Source: Ruegeria marisrubri (GTDB taxonomy: Bacteria; Pseudomonadota; Alphaproteobacteria; Rhodobacterales; Rhodobacteraceae). Taken from it: DNA of 64,000 nucleotides. The notes under the pieces were generated by a model. It was not told the origin of the DNA and searched no databases. It saw nothing but the letters and a program-made list of their open reading frames with translations. The DNA lies in contig NZ_LQBQ01000012.1 of the NCBI RefSeq assembly GCF_001507595.1, forward strand, positions 558,001 through 622,000. Reading direction: 5' to 3'. Shown piece after piece: positions 63,270 to 64,000 of this stretch; within the stretch, counting starts at the first letter, position 1, and the number at the start of each line of letters is the position of its first letter. The position numbers and the translations under genes are program-made.

Positions 63270-64000
63270 TCAGAGATCAAGCTCGACCCAGACCGGCACG
63301 TGGTCCGAGGGCTTTTCCTGCCCACGGACCTCAGCGTCGATCTGGCAGTCCAATAGCAGGTCAGCGGCCTGCGGCGTCAGCAGGAAATGGTCGATGCGGA
63401 TGCCATCGTTCTTGTTCCACGCACCGCCTTGGTAATCCCAGAAGGAATAGTGACCCGGGCCCTGCACGCAGGCACGAAAGGCCTCGGTAAAGCCCAGATT
63501 GACAATCTTGCGGAACGCCGCCCGGCTTTCTGGACGGAACAAGGCATCTTCGCGCCACGCCTCCGGGCGCTTGGCGTCCTCAGCCTGCGGGATCACGTTG
63601 TAGTCGCCTGCCATCAGGGCCACTTCTTCAGAAGCCAGCAGGTCCTTGGCGCGCCTGTGCAGACGTTCCATCCAGGCCAGCTTGTAGTCGAATTTCGGTC
63701 CCGGCACCGGGTTTCCGTTGGGCAGATACAGACCGCACAGCCGCAGCGCCTTCTTGCCGACCACGGTTGCTTCGATCCAGCGGGCCTGTTCATCACTCTC
63801 ATCACCGGGAAGGCCGCGCGCCACATCCTCAAGTGGGAGTTTCGACAGGATCGCCACGCCATTGAAGCTTTTCTGCCCGTGCGTCTCGACGTTGTAGCCG
63901 CGCTCTTCGAACAGCTCGCGCGGAAACGTCTCATCCACCGATTTGATTTCCTGCAGCAACACCACGTCGGGCTGGGCATCGTCCAGCCAGCGGAGCAGAG
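63270..64000 (-). CDS. xthA: exodeoxyribonuclease III, 5' end beyond window
   Basis: This is the C-terminal 243 codons of a predicted exonuclease III, the AP endonuclease and 3'-exonuclease of base-excision repair. The N-terminus with the first metal-site residues lies outside the window, but LLQEIKS with the metal-binding Glu, MAGDYNVIP with catalytic Asp and Asn, and PSDHVPVWVEL with catalytic His near the C-terminus are all visible. The product ends normally 6 bases from the convergent FAD monooxygenase gene. The upstream frame continues without a stop to the window edge. Confidence 0.95.
   Translation of the reverse strand, partial: LLRWLDDAQPDVVLLQEIKSVDETFPRELFEERGYNVETHGQKSFNGVAILSKLPLEDVARGLPGDESDEQARWIEATVVGKKALRLCGLYLPNGNPVPGPKFDYKLAWMERLHRRAKDLLASEEVALMAGDYNVIPQAEDAKRPEAWREDALFRPESRAAFRKIVNLGFTEAFRACVQGPGHYSFWDYQGGAWNKNDGIRIDHFLLTPQAADLLLDCQIDAEVRGQEKPSDHVPVWVELDL

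Noticed and set aside
1..64000. Mobile elements, prophage genes, CRISPR arrays or defence islands
   Set aside because: No transposase, integrase, phage structural gene, cas gene or regularly spaced direct repeats were seen. Gene content and codon use look uniform.

Overview
The window is GC-rich, densely coded chromosomal DNA from an alphaproteobacterium, most likely a Rhodobacteraceae member of the Roseobacter group. The evidence is the mix of an ALAS-type hemA with an FNR-like box, a one-cysteine DksA, DUF2852, DUF2927 and DUF3179 proteins, a bacterial leucyl-transferase (bpt), and a TRAP transporter. The genus cannot be fixed from the sequence alone. I saw no rRNA, complete tRNA, CRISPR array, insertion sequence, phage gene or integrase, so this is core chromosome rather than an island.

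Layout. 1-7 kb: the 5' end of pgk, two overlapping cyclophilins, a DUF3179 protein, aquaporin Z, a bactofilin/M23 endopeptidase pair, a DUF455 ferritin-like protein and a PrxQ-type peroxiredoxin. 7-18.8 kb: a 1129-residue AsmA-like protein, queA, an MFS transporter, a DUF924 protein, a small membrane coiled-coil protein, lpdA, an M20 peptidase and hemA. 18.8-30 kb: a RodZ-like protein, ispG, an acetyltransferase, a DsbA-like thiol oxidoreductase coupled to an M48-TPR protease, an aminotransferase, then the wall genes amiC and PBP1A, then prfB. 30-40.8 kb: an amidase, a DUF2189 membrane protein, a Rieske oxygenase with a 73-residue partner and an XRE regulator, ilvN-ilvI with its attenuator, an Fe(II)/2-oxoglutarate oxygenase, and a Cache histidine kinase with a LuxR-type response regulator. 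41-49 kb: a TRAP transporter with two oversized membrane subunits, bpt, an RDD protein, a DUF2852 protein, a DnaJ-type zinc-finger miniprotein, VanZ and YbaK. 49-64 kb: glnE with a small overlapping gene, an RlmI-like methyltransferase and a PIN protein; an M48 protease and a DUF3604 protein; a MoxR / GNAT / DUF2927 lipoprotein / 55-residue membrane protein / VWA cluster; dksA; an FAD monooxygenase; and the 5'-truncated xthA.

The most informative non-coding signals are these. (1) A complete amino-acid attenuator precedes ilvI: promoter, a 15-codon leader peptide containing Leu-Val-Val-Ile-Val, an antiterminator pairing and a terminator. (2) A perfect FNR-type box and a perfect CRP-type dyad lie upstream of hemA. 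(3) Two operator-like arms lie inverted upstream of the DUF2852 gene. (4) A strong orphan terminator with a C-rich loop suggests a small RNA near 48.1 kb. (5) A dispersed intergenic palindromic repeat sits between convergent genes at two loci. The best candidate for an undescribed protein system is the MoxR-VWA cluster, which contains a lipoprotein and a 55-residue membrane protein; this is inference from gene order and spacing.
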